A DNA stretch of 64,000 bases from Bradyrhizobium erythrophlei (GTDB lineage Bacteria > Pseudomonadota > Alphaproteobacteria > Rhizobiales > Xanthobacteraceae). The notes beneath the pieces are model-generated. The model did not search any database. It was not told where the DNA came from and saw only the letters and a program-made list of their open reading frames with translations. Made by a program: the position numbers and the translations under genes. Of the stretch, positions 1-8,224 are shown in pieces. Each line of letters begins with the position of its first letter. The stretch's first letter is position 1. Where the stretch lies: assembly GCF_900129505.1 (NCBI RefSeq), contig NZ_LT670818.1:992001-1056000 (forward strand), in the 5' to 3' direction.

Positions 1-1
1 C

Positions 2-442
2 ATGAAAAAGGCGCTCTCGAAGACGATCGTTTTCGCCATCGCGCTATGCGCCCTGGCTTTGCCTCCTGCACACGCCGAAATCCGCATCCTCGCCAGCCCC
101 GGCGGAGAAGTCGGCCCGTTCCTTAAATTGTTCGATCGGGTGCGCGAATCGGGCGAGCGCGTCGTCATCGACGGGCCATGCCTGTCAGCCTGCACCCTGG
201 TTCTAGACGTAGTGCCGAGCGACCGCATCTGTGTGACCCGCCGCGCAGTTCTCGGCTTTCACGCCGCCCGCTCGGTCGACCGCCGGGGACGGATGTATGC
301 CGAGCCGGAGGCGTCCGAGGTCGTGCTGCAGGCCTATCCCGAAGCGGTGCGCGGCTGGATCCTTCGCCGCGGCGGATTGAGCTCGCGCCTGTTGCTGCTG
401 CGCGGGCGCGAGCTCGCGGCGATCTATCCGAGATGCCGGTAA
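2..442 (+). CDS. secreted ClpP/SppA-like hypothetical protein
   Basis: 146 codons from an ATG at position 2; nothing upstream is visible, so the start is provisional. Residues 1-25 form a signal peptide (hydrophobic core, then AHA before the mature Glu). The mature part has GPCLSACT at residues 58-65 and LGFHAA at 84-89. This layout is seen in predicted periplasmic proteins related to ClpP/SppA peptidases (COG3904 type), where the Ser of the first motif would be the nucleophile. Peptidase activity is inferred only from these short motifs. The gene stands alone, and the next gene is on the opposite strand. Confidence 0.75.
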   Translation: MKKALSKTIVFAIALCALALPPAHAEIRILASPGGEVGPFLKLFDRVRESGERVVIDGPCLSACTLVLDVVPSDRICVTRRAVLGFHAARSVDRRGRMYAEPEASEVVLQAYPEAVRGWILRRGGLSSRLLLLRGRELAAIYPRCR

Positions 443-526
443 AGCGCGATCAGCAAAAGCATGCCTTCAGGCTTGATCCGGGGGTGGAGACCGGTTTTGC
501 ACCCGATCGCGCAAAAAAGGGCACGA

Positions 527-937
527 TCACTCTTCGATCGGGCAATTCACCATCCAGGGAATCCCGAACTGATCGACGCACATGCCGAAGCCTTTCGCCC
601 AGAAGGTTTTGCTATAGGGCATATTCACCGCGCCACCTTCGGCCAAGGCCTTGAACTTGCGTTCACCGTCAGCAGGATCCGTGACCGTCAGCGAGACCGA
701 AAAGCCCTGCGGCTGATGGAAGTGGCCGGGAGGTGCGTCGGAGGCCATCAGCACTTCGCCATCGATCGATATCTTGCCGTGCATGATCTTCTTTTTCCAT
801 TCAGGCGGCGTCGGCATATCTGCCGGCGCGCTGTCATGCGTCAGCATCGCTTCGATCCTGCCGCCGAGCACCTTTTCGTAATACTTGAACGCCGCTTCGC
901 AGTTGCCGTTGTAGAACAGATAGGGATTGACCTGCAT
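527..937 (-). CDS. VOC/PhnB-like glyoxalase-fold protein
   Basis: 136 codons. The N-terminus MQVNPYLFYNGNCEAAFKYY and the C-terminal FGMCVDQFGIPWMVN are typical of the PhnB/DUF1338-like branch of the vicinal oxygen chelate superfamily, soluble metal-binding proteins of mostly unknown substrate. The start is supported by GGAGCAATACA just before the ATG on the minus strand. It lies 36 bases downstream of the SRPBCC gene on the same strand, so the two are probably co-transcribed; such pairs are common in Rhizobiales. No substrate can be assigned. Confidence 0.88.
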   Translation of the reverse strand: MQVNPYLFYNGNCEAAFKYYEKVLGGRIEAMLTHDSAPADMPTPPEWKKKIMHGKISIDGEVLMASDAPPGHFHQPQGFSVSLTVTDPADGERKFKALAEGGAVNMPYSKTFWAKGFGMCVDQFGIPWMVNCPIEE

Positions 938-973
938 TGTATTGCTCCTTGATGATTTCCGTCGAAAGTTCGG

Positions 974-1510
974 CTAGTTCTCGGTAAGCTTTTTCAAATT
1001 GGCGAGACCGATCTCAAAATCCCTGCCGACCATGTTGTCGATGTTCATGAAGACATGCATGATCTTCGCCATGAACGGCGCCGGGCCGTACATCAACCAC
1101 GTCAAAACGGTGCCATCGCCCTGCGGCAGCATTGTGAACTCGGCGGTGTTGTGACCCTCGAACGGCGTGAAGAAATCGAGCTTGATCTGGATTTTCGAAG
1201 GCGCCGACGCGTCGAGAATCTCCATGCGGCCGGAACCGACATTCTTGTTGCCGTCCCACGCATAGACCGCGCCCTGGCCGCTCGCAGCCCCGGTATAGGT
1301 GCGCTTCATCGCGGGGTCCTTGGTCTCGTAAGGCGACCAGCCTCCCCACTGATGGAAGTCGTTGATCAGCGGAAAGATTTTTTCCGGCGGCGCCTTCACC
1401 GTGGTGGCGCGCCGGACACTGAACGTATCCGGCTTGGTCGCGGCGAGGATCAATATGACGGCAATCGCGATTGCGAGCACGACGGCGACGATGGCAATGA
1501 CCTCAAACAT
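974..1510 (-). CDS. SRPBCC (START/AHSA1-like) family protein with N-terminal membrane anchor
   Basis: 178 codons. Residues about 4-24 form one hydrophobic helix (FEVIAIVAVVLAIAIAVILI), so the domain is membrane-tethered. The rest follows the polyketide-cyclase/dehydrase-like SRPBCC fold: APPEKIFPLINDFHQWGGWSP early and FEIGLANLKKL at the end. Members bind hydrophobic ligands; this one has no assignable ligand. A GGAGCC ribosome site precedes the ATG. It is the first gene of a likely two-gene unit with the VOC protein. Confidence 0.87.
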   Translation of the reverse strand: MFEVIAIVAVVLAIAIAVILILAATKPDTFSVRRATTVKAPPEKIFPLINDFHQWGGWSPYETKDPAMKRTYTGAASGQGAVYAWDGNKNVGSGRMEILDASAPSKIQIKLDFFTPFEGHNTAEFTMLPQGDGTVLTWLMYGPAPFMAKIMHVFMNIDNMVGRDFEIGLANLKKLTEN

Positions 1511-1597
1511 GGTTGGCTCCGCTATGGCATTTCAACAATATTTATCCGAGGACGAATGGCTCAGGCCCGATCCGACAAACAGAGCGAGATATTTCTA

Positions 1598-2047
1598 TCA
1601 ACGCCGCCATGGCGCTAACGTCCGCAATTTCCGGTCGCGCAGCCAGAGCCCGCCCCACACCATCAGCCCGAGATAGAATCCGAACAGCGTATGCGTGAAT
1701 AGCGGGCTCCCGATCCGCAGATGCGATGCCATCGCGCCGCCGAGATAGCCGGTCAACAGGATCGCACCCAGGATCGAGGTGGGCGGAACCGTGTAGAGAA
1801 TGGTGCAGGCGACGGTGATGAGGCCCAGGGTGCGCGCCAGCGTTTCGCTCGAACCATAGCCGATCCGGTCCATCGTTTCCGTGACAACCGGCCACGGCAC
1901 CAGCTTGATGGCGCCGTCGAACAGCAGAAACAGAATGACGAGGCCGCTGAGAATCCTGCCGAGCCACCGCGCGGATGTTGAAACCGGCGCCTCCTCCACA
2001 ACCGCTGGCATCGCCTCGCCGGTCGTATTGCAACCCTGAATGTTCAT
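1598..2047 (-). CDS. DoxX-like/DUF4345-type small membrane protein
   Basis: 149 codons from the ATG at 2047, chosen over an in-frame ATG 21 bases upstream because GGGAG lies about six bases before it. Four hydrophobic segments follow a short soluble N-terminus, at about residues 27-46, 70-90, 94-112 and 120-140. The pattern LFDGAIKLVPWPVV and TGYLGGAMASHLR is characteristic of the DoxX-like family of four-helix inner-membrane proteins. Family function is poorly defined; some members act in redox or thiosulfate oxidation. It is transcribed away from the neighbouring small plus-strand gene. Confidence 0.82.
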   Translation of the reverse strand: MNIQGCNTTGEAMPAVVEEAPVSTSARWLGRILSGLVILFLLFDGAIKLVPWPVVTETMDRIGYGSSETLARTLGLITVACTILYTVPPTSILGAILLTGYLGGAMASHLRIGSPLFTHTLFGFYLGLMVWGGLWLRDRKLRTLAPWRR

Positions 2048-2283
2048 CGCGCGTCTCCCTCGCTGCATTGGTGATGCATGACCTCAAGACGAACGGGACG
2101 AGCGTTATTCGACAGGCGATGCTGTTTTTTTGCAATTCGCGTCGAGAACCGCGCAGTCCGGCGGCGCATGAAAAGACTTGTGTCCTTGCGTTCCAATTTC
2201 CGTCTCAAATTTGCCCCCGACTCAATGCACTGTCGCTGACAGAACGAGGGGTACGTTCGGCGACATTCATCAGGGGATTAGTC

Positions 2284-2490
2284 ATGGGACCCGCATATCC
2301 GCCGGATAGCAAACAAGATTTTCTCGACGAGCAAGAATATTTCGACGAATCGCCGATGCGTGGCGATGATGATTCGGACGACGATCGTTCGCACGGCGTG
2401 ACATCGCTGCTGGAAGAAAATGCCCGGCTGCGCGCGCTCGTGGTCAGGCTGACCGATCTCGTGCTGAAAAGCGTCGCCGATCAGAGATGA
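2284..2490 (+). CDS. small acidic hypothetical protein
   Basis: 68 codons beginning MGPAYPPDSKQDFLDEQEYF. The first half is very acidic (DDDSDDD near residues 27-33). The second half, LLEENARLRALVVRLTDLVL, is a heptad-like helix suggesting coiled-coil self-association. A longer in-frame opening starts at 1975 but overlaps the promoter side of the DoxX gene; the ATG at 2284 after AGGGGATTAGTC fits better. I do not recognise a characterised family. It converges on the sigma-factor gene, with a strong hairpin between them. Confidence 0.6.
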   Translation: MGPAYPPDSKQDFLDEQEYFDESPMRGDDDSDDDRSHGVTSLLEENARLRALVVRLTDLVLKSVADQR

Positions 2491-2542
2491 CGCCGCGGGG
2501 CTGACGCGCCTCTGCAAAGGCAGATGCTTTCGCGCAAACTTT

Positions 2543-2584
2543 CAAAGCGGTTAAGTAGCGGCGCGTCGCTACTTGACCGCTTTG
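2543..2584. repeat. 18-bp stem hairpin overlapping the sigma-factor stop codon
   Basis: Left arm 2543-2560 (CAAAGCGGTTAAGTAGCG) and right arm 2567-2584 pair at 17 of 18 positions, with the remaining pair able to form G-U, around a 6-base loop. The right arm contains the last codons and stop of the minus-strand sigma-factor gene. There is no T-run on either side, so it is not a standard intrinsic terminator. It may separate the two convergent transcripts or protect mRNA 3' ends. Confidence 0.7.
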
Positions 2585-3840
2585 GCGTTGCGCCGCGCGC
2601 TGTCGCGCATGAGACGATCGAGATGCATTCGGATGTGGGCTGCTTCCGCTGACGTATTGGCAAGCGCGATGGCGCGGTCGAACGCCATTCGGGCCTCATC
2701 ATTGCGGTCGAGCTGCATCAGGAAGGCGCCGCGCACGCCGAAGTAATGGAAATAGTTCGATAGCCGCGACGAGAGCGGCTCGATCATTTCCAGCGCCGCT
2801 TCGGGACCGCGCACCTTGGACACCGCGACCGCGCGATTGAGCGTCACTACCGGCGACGGCTGCACGATCTCAAGCGCGCCGTAGAGCAGATCGATCTGGG
2901 TCCAGTCGGTCTCCTCGGGCGTGGCGGCACGCGCATGCAAGGCCGCGATCGCCGCCTGGATCTGATATGGACCGCTGCGGCGGTGCCGCATCGCCTTGTC
3001 GATCAGGGCCAGCCCTTCCGCGATCAGCTTCTGGTTCCACAGGCCGCGATCCTGGTCGTCGAGCAGCACCAGCGCGCCGGAGGCGTCGAAGCGCGCCGCG
3101 GCGCGGGCATGCTGCAGCAACAGCAATGCGGTCAGCCCCATGATCTCGGGTTCGCTCTGGAACAGCCGCAGCAACAGCCGCGCCAGCCGGATCGCTTCCT
3201 CGCACAGCGGCCCGCGGATTTCAGCGGTGTCGCCGCCGGCCGAATAACCCTCGTTGAAAATCAGGTAGATCATCGCGGCGACCGCGGAGAGCCGCTCGGC
3301 GCGCTCCACCGCGCCCGGAGTCTCGAACGGCACGTCGGCATCCGCCACGCGGGCCTTTGCCCGGGTGATGCGTTGCTCCATCGCGGCTTCGGTGACGAGA
3401 AAAGCGCGCGCGATCTGCTTCACGGTCAGGCCGGAGACGACGCGCAAGGCGAGCGCGATCTGCTGCGTCGCCGGCAAGTCGGGATGGCAGCAGATGAACA
3501 GCAGCCGCAAAATATCGTCACGGTAATGCGAGCCGTCGAGCCGTTCGGCAAGCTGCTCCTCGGCGTCGTCGAGATCGGAGATCGCCTCGTCCTCGGGCAG
3601 CGGGGCCTGCTTGCGGCTGCGACGCGCCTCGTCGATCGCGACATTGCGCCCGACCATGATAAGCCACGCGGCGGGATCGCGCGGCGGGCCGTTCTGCGGC
3701 CAGCTTTTCAGCGCGCGCAGGCACGCGTTCTGGAACGCTTCCTCGGCGGTATCGAGATTGCGGAAGTAGCGCAACAGCGCGCCGACCGCCTGGGGGCGCG
3801 CCGAGCTCAGCGCGGTATCGATCCAGGCGGTGTCGGTCAC
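2569..3840 (-). CDS. ECF sigma factor with C-terminal DUF6596/TPR-like extension (ECF42 type)
   Basis: 423 codons. Residues about 10-80 match sigma region 2 (AEEAFQNACLRALKSWP, then DPAAWLIMVGRNVAIDEARR). Residues about 115-170 match region 4 (GLTVKQIARAFLVTEAAMEQ). A long C-terminal extension carries the DUF6596 signature YLIFNEGYSAGG and helical repeats. ECF sigma factors of this group lack an anti-sigma factor and are encoded beside YciI/DGPF-domain proteins. Here the start codon overlaps the stop of such a gene by four bases (3837-3840), indicating translational coupling. The C-terminal extension is thought to regulate activity. The signal sensed is unknown. Confidence 0.93.
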   Translation of the reverse strand: MTDTAWIDTALSSARPQAVGALLRYFRNLDTAEEAFQNACLRALKSWPQNGPPRDPAAWLIMVGRNVAIDEARRSRKQAPLPEDEAISDLDDAEEQLAERLDGSHYRDDILRLLFICCHPDLPATQQIALALRVVSGLTVKQIARAFLVTEAAMEQRITRAKARVADADVPFETPGAVERAERLSAVAAMIYLIFNEGYSAGGDTAEIRGPLCEEAIRLARLLLRLFQSEPEIMGLTALLLLQHARAAARFDASGALVLLDDQDRGLWNQKLIAEGLALIDKAMRHRRSGPYQIQAAIAALHARAATPEETDWTQIDLLYGALEIVQPSPVVTLNRAVAVSKVRGPEAALEMIEPLSSRLSNYFHYFGVRGAFLMQLDRNDEARMAFDRAIALANTSAEAAHIRMHLDRLMRDSARRNAKAVK

Positions 3841-4205
3841 TTTGGCTCGCCTCCGGGCTGAAACAGGCCGACGGGGCGAATCTCGTAGGCGCCGCCGGGA
3901 TTGGCGGCGCCGAGATCGCGCGCGACATCGACGGCCTCGTCGAGATTGCCGCAGTCGACGAGGTAAAAGCCAAGCAGCTGCTCCTTGGTCTCGGCATAGG
4001 GACCATCGAGCACGACCGGCGGATCGTCCTTGCGCAGCGTGGTCGCGGACGTCGTCGGCAACAACCGCGCCACCGGCCCGAGCCGGCCCTGCCTTTTCAA
4101 TTTATCCTGCACCGCGGCGAGCTTTTTCATCACCGCGGCGTCCTGTTCCTTGGTCCAGGAACCAACGAAATCCTCATCATGGTAGCAAAGGATAGCGTAG
4201 AGCAT
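3837..4205 (-). CDS. YciI/DGPF-domain protein, partner of ECF sigma factor
   Basis: 122 codons from the ATG at 4205 (MLYAILCYHDEDFVGSWTKE), preceded by an AGGAAC ribosome site. A longer in-frame opening to 4331 is possible but unlikely. It contains the family motif VLDGPYAETKEQLLGFYLVD in the middle and ends EIRPVGLF. YCII-related proteins are small ferredoxin-fold proteins that almost always neighbour ECF42-type sigma factors in proteobacteria. The four-base overlap with the sigma gene fits this. Biochemical role is unsettled. Confidence 0.92.
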   Translation of the reverse strand: MLYAILCYHDEDFVGSWTKEQDAAVMKKLAAVQDKLKRQGRLGPVARLLPTTSATTLRKDDPPVVLDGPYAETKEQLLGFYLVDCGNLDEAVDVARDLGAANPGGAYEIRPVGLFQPGGEPK

Positions 4206-4333
4206 GCGCAAGGTTCCTGTTTGATCCGAGGACGAATGGGCAGCGGCGTTTCCGACAGGATAGCGGAAGTATTTTGCGCGGCAAACGTAAGCCGGTAGTG
4301 TTCCGCTCGATTCTGCGAAAGGTTGGGGCAAAA

Positions 4334-5299
4334 ATGAACAAAGGCGCGCTCGTTCTGCTAATTCACGGCGGCACCGAAAACTGGTCGCTGCAGCGCTGGA
4401 AGCAGCGGTTCGACGAGGCGTGCAAGGACCGGCGCGTCCTGCAACGGTCCGATGCGGTGCACGATCCCGCCGAGATCCATTACGCCGCGGTCTGGAAGCC
4501 GAAGCCGGGCGAGTTGGCGGCGTTTCCGAACCTGCGGGTGATCTTCAATCTTGGCGCCGGGGTCGATGCGCTGATGGCGGATTCGAGCCTGCCGGGAGTA
4601 CCGCTGGTTCGCGTCGCGGTCGGCGATCTGACCGGCCGCATGACCGAATATGTCACCCTGCACGTGCTGATGCATCACCGGCAGGAACTCTATCTGCGAG
4701 CCAGCCAGCGGGAGAAGCGGTGGGCGCCGAAATATCAATGGCCGGCCGGCGCGATTTCGGTCGGCATCATGGGCCTCGGCACGCTCGGCGCTGACGCGGC
4801 CCGGATGCTTCGGCATCTCGGCTTTCGCGTCTCCGGCTGGAGCCGCGGTCCAAAGGCGATCGACGGCATCCATTGCTTCCACGGCGGGACGCAGCTCGAT
4901 GCGTTTCTCGGCCAGACCGATATCCTGGTCTGCCTCCTGCCGCTGACGCCGGATACCAGGCACATGCTCAATCGCGGGTTGTTTACAAGGCTCAGCCGCA
5001 ATAGCCCGATCGGCGCGCCGGTCCTGATCAATGCCGGGCGCGGCGACCTGCAAGACGAAGCCGACATTCTCGAATGTCTCGACGACGGCACGCTCGGCGC
5101 CGCTTCGCTTGACGTCTTTGCCCGGGAGCCGCTGCCCGCCGACAGCCCGTTCTGGACGCATCCGAAGGTCGTGCTGACGCCGCACAACGCCGCCGACACC
5201 GACCCGGACGAAATCTCGAACTATGTGGCGCGCCAGATCGAACGCTTCGAGGCCGGCGGCGCCTTGGAAAACGTTGTCGACCCGGCGCGGGGCTATTGA
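4334..5299 (+). CDS. ghrA: glyoxylate/hydroxypyruvate reductase A-type D-2-hydroxyacid dehydrogenase
   Basis: 321 codons from MNKGALVLLIHGG. The Rossmann motif GIMGLGTLGADAARML lies near residue 139. The catalytic set is visible: Arg in INAGRGDLQDE near 235, Glu in FAREPLP near 264, and His in LTPHNAADTD near 283. These proteins reduce glyoxylate or hydroxypyruvate with NAD(P)H; similarity is to the GhrA branch. An in-frame ATG 60 bases upstream was rejected for lack of homology in that stretch. It diverges from the YciI-sigma pair; the next gene converges on it. Confidence 0.88.
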   Translation: MNKGALVLLIHGGTENWSLQRWKQRFDEACKDRRVLQRSDAVHDPAEIHYAAVWKPKPGELAAFPNLRVIFNLGAGVDALMADSSLPGVPLVRVAVGDLTGRMTEYVTLHVLMHHRQELYLRASQREKRWAPKYQWPAGAISVGIMGLGTLGADAARMLRHLGFRVSGWSRGPKAIDGIHCFHGGTQLDAFLGQTDILVCLLPLTPDTRHMLNRGLFTRLSRNSPIGAPVLINAGRGDLQDEADILECLDDGTLGAASLDVFAREPLPADSPFWTHPKVVLTPHNAADTDPDEISNYVARQIERFEAGGALENVVDPARGY

Positions 5300-5340
5300 T
5301 TCGCGACACAAGGCTATCGCCGCCGCGCAAAAGCGGGGGG

Positions 5341-5988
5341 TTAAGCGCCCACCATCACATCGAGCGCGCCCTTCACGATCGCCTCCAGTTCCTTGCGCGG
5401 CACGCGGGCGCGGGCGCGGATGGCGATGGTGTGGATGATGGCGGAGGCCAGTTGCGCCAGCACCGCCGGATCGGCGGACGCCGGCAGTTCACCCTTCTCT
5501 TTGGCAAGCCGGAAGCAGGCGGCGAACGCCTTGTCGAACTCTGACAAGCCTTCCAGCACCATGGCACGGATTTCAGGATCCGCCACTGCTTCCGAGCCCG
5601 CGGTCATCACCGTGAAGCAGCCGCGCGGGCCGGACTCGCCGGAGAGATAGATGTCGAGCGCCGCCGCATAGATGCGCTCCAGCCGTTCTCGGATCGGCAT
5701 TTCCTCCCGGAAAATCTCCCGCATGACCGACCGCGCGTCATCGCGATAGCGCGCGTAGCTTTTGATGTAGAGCTCGCGCTTGTCTCCGAACGCGCCATAG
5801 AGGCTCGGCCGGTTCATGCCAGTGGCGGCGCTGAGGTCGTCGAGCGAGGTCGCGGCAAAACCGTCCTTGCGGAACAGGTCGAGCGCCTTGCCGAGCGCGA
5901 TGTCGGGCTGGTAGGCGCGCGGCCGGCCGCGGCGTTTGGGTGCCGGCGTATCGGCCTTTGGCGCAGGCCACTTACTTTTTTGTACCAT
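5341..5988 (-). CDS. TetR-family transcriptional repressor
   Basis: 215 codons from the ATG at 5988 (MVQKSKWPAPK); an upstream in-frame ATG at 6012 sits inside the presumed operator. The N-terminal helix-turn-helix includes FRKDGFAATSLDDLSAATGM and NRPSLYGAFGDKRELY, diagnostic of the TetR/AcrR family. The C-terminal ligand domain resembles the TetR_C_16/YxaF-like group. It is transcribed divergently from a glutathione S-transferase gene with only 69 bases between them, so it very likely represses that gene and itself in response to an electrophile. Confidence 0.92.
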   Translation of the reverse strand: MVQKSKWPAPKADTPAPKRRGRPRAYQPDIALGKALDLFRKDGFAATSLDDLSAATGMNRPSLYGAFGDKRELYIKSYARYRDDARSVMREIFREEMPIRERLERIYAAALDIYLSGESGPRGCFTVMTAGSEAVADPEIRAMVLEGLSEFDKAFAACFRLAKEKGELPASADPAVLAQLASAIIHTIAIRARARVPRKELEAIVKGALDVMVGA

Positions 5989-6057
5989 TTCGCAAGTTAT
6001 TCCTTGACGCAATCTATATTATGCGGAACAGTATAAAAATCAACCAAGGAGGTACCG
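5989..6057. promoter_or_regulatory. divergent TetR/GST control region with imperfect dyad
   Basis: The intergenic segment contains TTGACG at 6004-6009 and an AT-rich imperfect dyad, TATATTATGC then GAACAGTATA with the arms sharing 7 of 10 positions, at about 6014-6034. A strong AAGGAGG ribosome site precedes the GST start. The dyad position between the two starts is what is expected for an autoregulatory TetR operator. The exact operator is inferred. Confidence 0.5.
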
Positions 6058-6702
6058 ATGGACCTTTATTTCTCTCCGCTCGCCTGCTCGCTGGCGACCC
6101 GCATCGCGCTTTACGAGGCCGGCGCCGAGGCCAATTTTCTCGAAGTCGATCCGAAGACCAAGATCGTGCAGAACGACGGCTCGGATTTCCGAGCGGTGAA
6201 CCCGCTCGGGCTGGTACCGACGCTGCGCACCGACGACGGGCTGGTGCTGACGGAAAATGCGGCGATCCTGCAATATGTCGCCGATCGTTTTCCGCAGGCC
6301 GGCATCGCGACGGGGCCCGGCATCGAGCGCAGCCGCCTGCATCAATGGCTGTGCTTCATCGGGACCGAACTGCACAAGGGATTGTTCGTGCCGGTGCTCG
6401 ACAAGAATTCGCCGCCGGAGATGAAAACCTATGTGCTCGGCAAGGGTCTGTCGCGGCTCGACTACCTCGAGAACTATCTGAAGGGTCGCGAATTCCTGCT
6501 CGACCATTTCAGCGTCGCCGACGCCTATCTCGTCACCGTTATCAACTGGACCATGGCGACGCCCCCGATCGAACTTTCGAAATGGCCCGCCGTGAAGGCC
6601 TATTATGAGCGCCTTCGCACGCGCCCCAGCATCGCCCGGGCGGTGGCCGAAGAATTCAAGCTGTACCAGGCCGAACTCGCGCGCCACAAGGCGGCGGCGT
6701 GA
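6058..6702 (+). CDS. glutathione S-transferase
   Basis: 214 codons, start fixed by AAGGAGGTACCG upstream. The N-terminal thioredoxin-like domain runs MDLYFSPLACSLATRIALYE with the cis-Pro context GLVPTL near residue 60 and ENAAILQYVADRFP near 72. The C-terminal helical domain follows with FLLDHFSVADAYL. The SPLACS start is typical of beta-class/GstA-like bacterial enzymes, where the Cys contacts glutathione. It probably detoxifies an electrophile under the divergent TetR repressor. A terminator follows at 6716-6747. Confidence 0.93.
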   Translation: MDLYFSPLACSLATRIALYEAGAEANFLEVDPKTKIVQNDGSDFRAVNPLGLVPTLRTDDGLVLTENAAILQYVADRFPQAGIATGPGIERSRLHQWLCFIGTELHKGLFVPVLDKNSPPEMKTYVLGKGLSRLDYLENYLKGREFLLDHFSVADAYLVTVINWTMATPPIELSKWPAVKAYYERLRTRPSIARAVAEEFKLYQAELARHKAAA

Positions 6703-6715
6703 GGCGTATCGATCC

Positions 6716-6747
6716 AGGGGCGCCACGACGCGGCGCCCTCATTTTTT
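6716..6747 (+). terminator. intrinsic terminator after GST gene
   Basis: A GC-rich stem (AGGGGCGCC pairing with GGCGCCCT around a short loop, 6716-6739) is followed by CA and six T residues at 6742-6747. It lies 14 bases after the GST stop codon. Confidence 0.8.
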
Positions 6748-6901
6748 CGGAGTCATTTCCGCTTGCTCTATGCTTAAGATTTTCTTGATCCCCACGCTTC
6801 CTAAAAATTAATGCTTCGAATTGTACCGATCGTAATACTTTCCACGTAGTACCGACCTACTTTTGCCACTTCGATCACCTGATGACGCATTCGAGCAAGA
6901 G

Positions 6902-7150
6902 ATGACGCATCCGCGATTGTATAAAAGAGTTGTGCCGTCAGGTCAGATGGCCAGAACGGGCCAGATCATCACCGGTCCGAAGGCGCCTGTCCTGACTCCC
7001 AGGGTCGTCGACTATTCCGCCGGGGGCGCCTGTCTCGAAATCCACGGCCTGGGGCCGATCCCGGACCGTTTCGAATTCGTCTATGGCGGCGTCAGAAAAA
7101 AATGCCGCGTCGTTTGGAGACGCGGCGTTCGTATCGGAGTGGTGTTCTAG
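6902..7150 (+). CDS. PilZ-domain protein
   Basis: 82 codons from the ATG at 6902 (MTHPRLYKRVVPSGQMARTG); an upstream ATG at 6863 is possible. Features are PRVVDYSAGGACLEI with the D/NxSxxG element and FVYGGVRKKCRVVWRRG, as in the single-domain PilZ proteins abundant in Bradyrhizobium. The usual RxxxR motif is replaced by a looser basic stretch, so c-di-GMP binding is uncertain. Its 3' end contains an opposite-strand terminator at 7096-7126. Confidence 0.75.
   Translation: MTHPRLYKRVVPSGQMARTGQIITGPKAPVLTPRVVDYSAGGACLEIHGLGPIPDRFEFVYGGVRKKCRVVWRRGVRIGVVF
7096..7126 (-). terminator. minus-strand intrinsic terminator embedded in the PilZ coding region
   Basis: Perfect 8-bp arms GCCGCGTC (7104-7111) and GACGCGGC (7119-7126) enclose a 7-base loop. 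Read on the minus strand the stem is followed by A and then seven T residues (plus-strand A-run 7096-7102). That is a canonical intrinsic terminator for transcripts coming from the DUF1348 gene at 7202-7669. Confidence 0.75.
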
Positions 7151-7201
7151 GGATTTGCTTTGGGGAGCCCGCTCGTTTGACTGCGTCCGAAGGCGTGGCC
7201 T

Positions 7202-7669
7202 TCAAAACGGGTCGGTGCCAAGTCCCGGAACATCCGCCGGCCGTGGCCCCGGCGCTGCCCAGTGAAAGCGGCGGTCTTTCTCCGCAATCTCGATATCATT
7301 GATGCTGGCTTCGCGGCGGCGCATCAGGCCGTGCCCGTCGAACTCCCACTGTTCATTGCCGTAGGAGCGATGCCACTGGCCGTTCGCATCGTGCCACTCA
7401 TATTGAAACCGCACCGCAATGAAGTTGCGGTCGAATGCCCAGAGATCCTTGATCAGGCGATAGTCGAGTTCCTTCTCCCATTTGCGGGTGAGGAATTTGA
7501 CGATCGCAGCGCGGCCTTCAAGAAACTCCGAGCGGTTGCGCCAGCGGCTGTCCTCGGTATAGGCCAGCGACACACGCTCGGGATCCCTGGTATTCCAGGC
7601 ATCCTCAGCCATGCGGGCTTTCTGGGCGGCGGTTTCTCTGGTGAACGGCGGAAGCGGCGGACGCGACAT
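7202..7669 (-). CDS. DUF1348 (NTF2-like) family protein
   Basis: 155 codons from [20 protein letters not shown]; an in-frame ATG 93 bases upstream is less likely. It carries the DUF1348 hallmarks [36 protein letters not shown] and SYGNEQWEF, and ends [12 protein letters not shown]. Structurally these are cone-shaped NTF2-like proteins of unknown ligand. Length is normal for the family. Its transcript should stop at the terminator inside the convergent PilZ gene. Confidence 0.9.
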   Translation of the reverse strand: MSRPPLPPFTRETAAQKARMAEDAWNTRDPERVSLAYTEDSRWRNRSEFLEGRAAIVKFLTRKWEKELDYRLIKDLWAFDRNFIAVRFQYEWHDANGQWHRSYGNEQWEFDGHGLMRRREASINDIEIAEKDRRFHWAAPGPRPADVPGLGTDPF

Positions 7670-7771
7670 GATGGCCTCTGGGGATGATGAGGCGGCAACT
7701 CTATCGCCTCGGCCGATTAAGTCGATTGGGCGATCGCTCCGATCGCGGCGCTGATCGGGCAATTTGAAAAA

Positions 7772-8224
7772 TCAGTTCGACACATCCGCCTTCAGTAACA
7801 TGCGCAGCGCCTTCGGGATCGGCTGCGCCCGGCCCTCGCTGATGAAGGCGACGCGCACCTCGGCCTTGACCAGGAGGTCGTGGCCGCGCTTGACCTCTTG
7901 CGCCAGCGTGATCGAGGCGCCCTTCACCGCGACCGGCCAGGTCAGCACGTCGAGCACGTCGTCCATGCGCGCGGGCTTCAGATAATCAAGGTGCATGGAC
8001 CGTACCACGAAAGCAAAGCCCGGGGTTTCCGCCCGCGCCTCCGCGAACAGCGCGTGCTGCTCGGCCCCCATCAGCCGCAGATGATTGGTGCGGCCGCGCT
8101 CCATGAAGCGCAGGTAGTTGGCGTGATAGACGATGCCGGAAAAATCCGTGTCCTCATAGTAGACCCTGATCTGCATATGATGGCGGCCGTCGCGGATTAC
8201 GCCGTCGAGATGGGATGTCGTCAC
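7772..8224 (-). CDS. ybgC: YbgC-type acyl-CoA thioesterase
   Basis: 150 codons. The hotdog-fold 4-hydroxybenzoyl-CoA thioesterase signature is present as RVYYEDTDFSGIVYHANYLR, with the catalytic Asp in the DTDFSG motif. YbgC enzymes hydrolyse acyl-CoAs and usually open the tol-pal operon downstream of ruvB. Here it does lie downstream of ruvB, but the gene after it is DUF1348 and no tolQRAB is seen in the window. Confidence 0.93.
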   Translation of the reverse strand: MTTSHLDGVIRDGRHHMQIRVYYEDTDFSGIVYHANYLRFMERGRTNHLRLMGAEQHALFAEARAETPGFAFVVRSMHLDYLKPARMDDVLDVLTWPVAVKGASITLAQEVKRGHDLLVKAEVRVAFISEGRAQPIPKALRMLLKADVSN

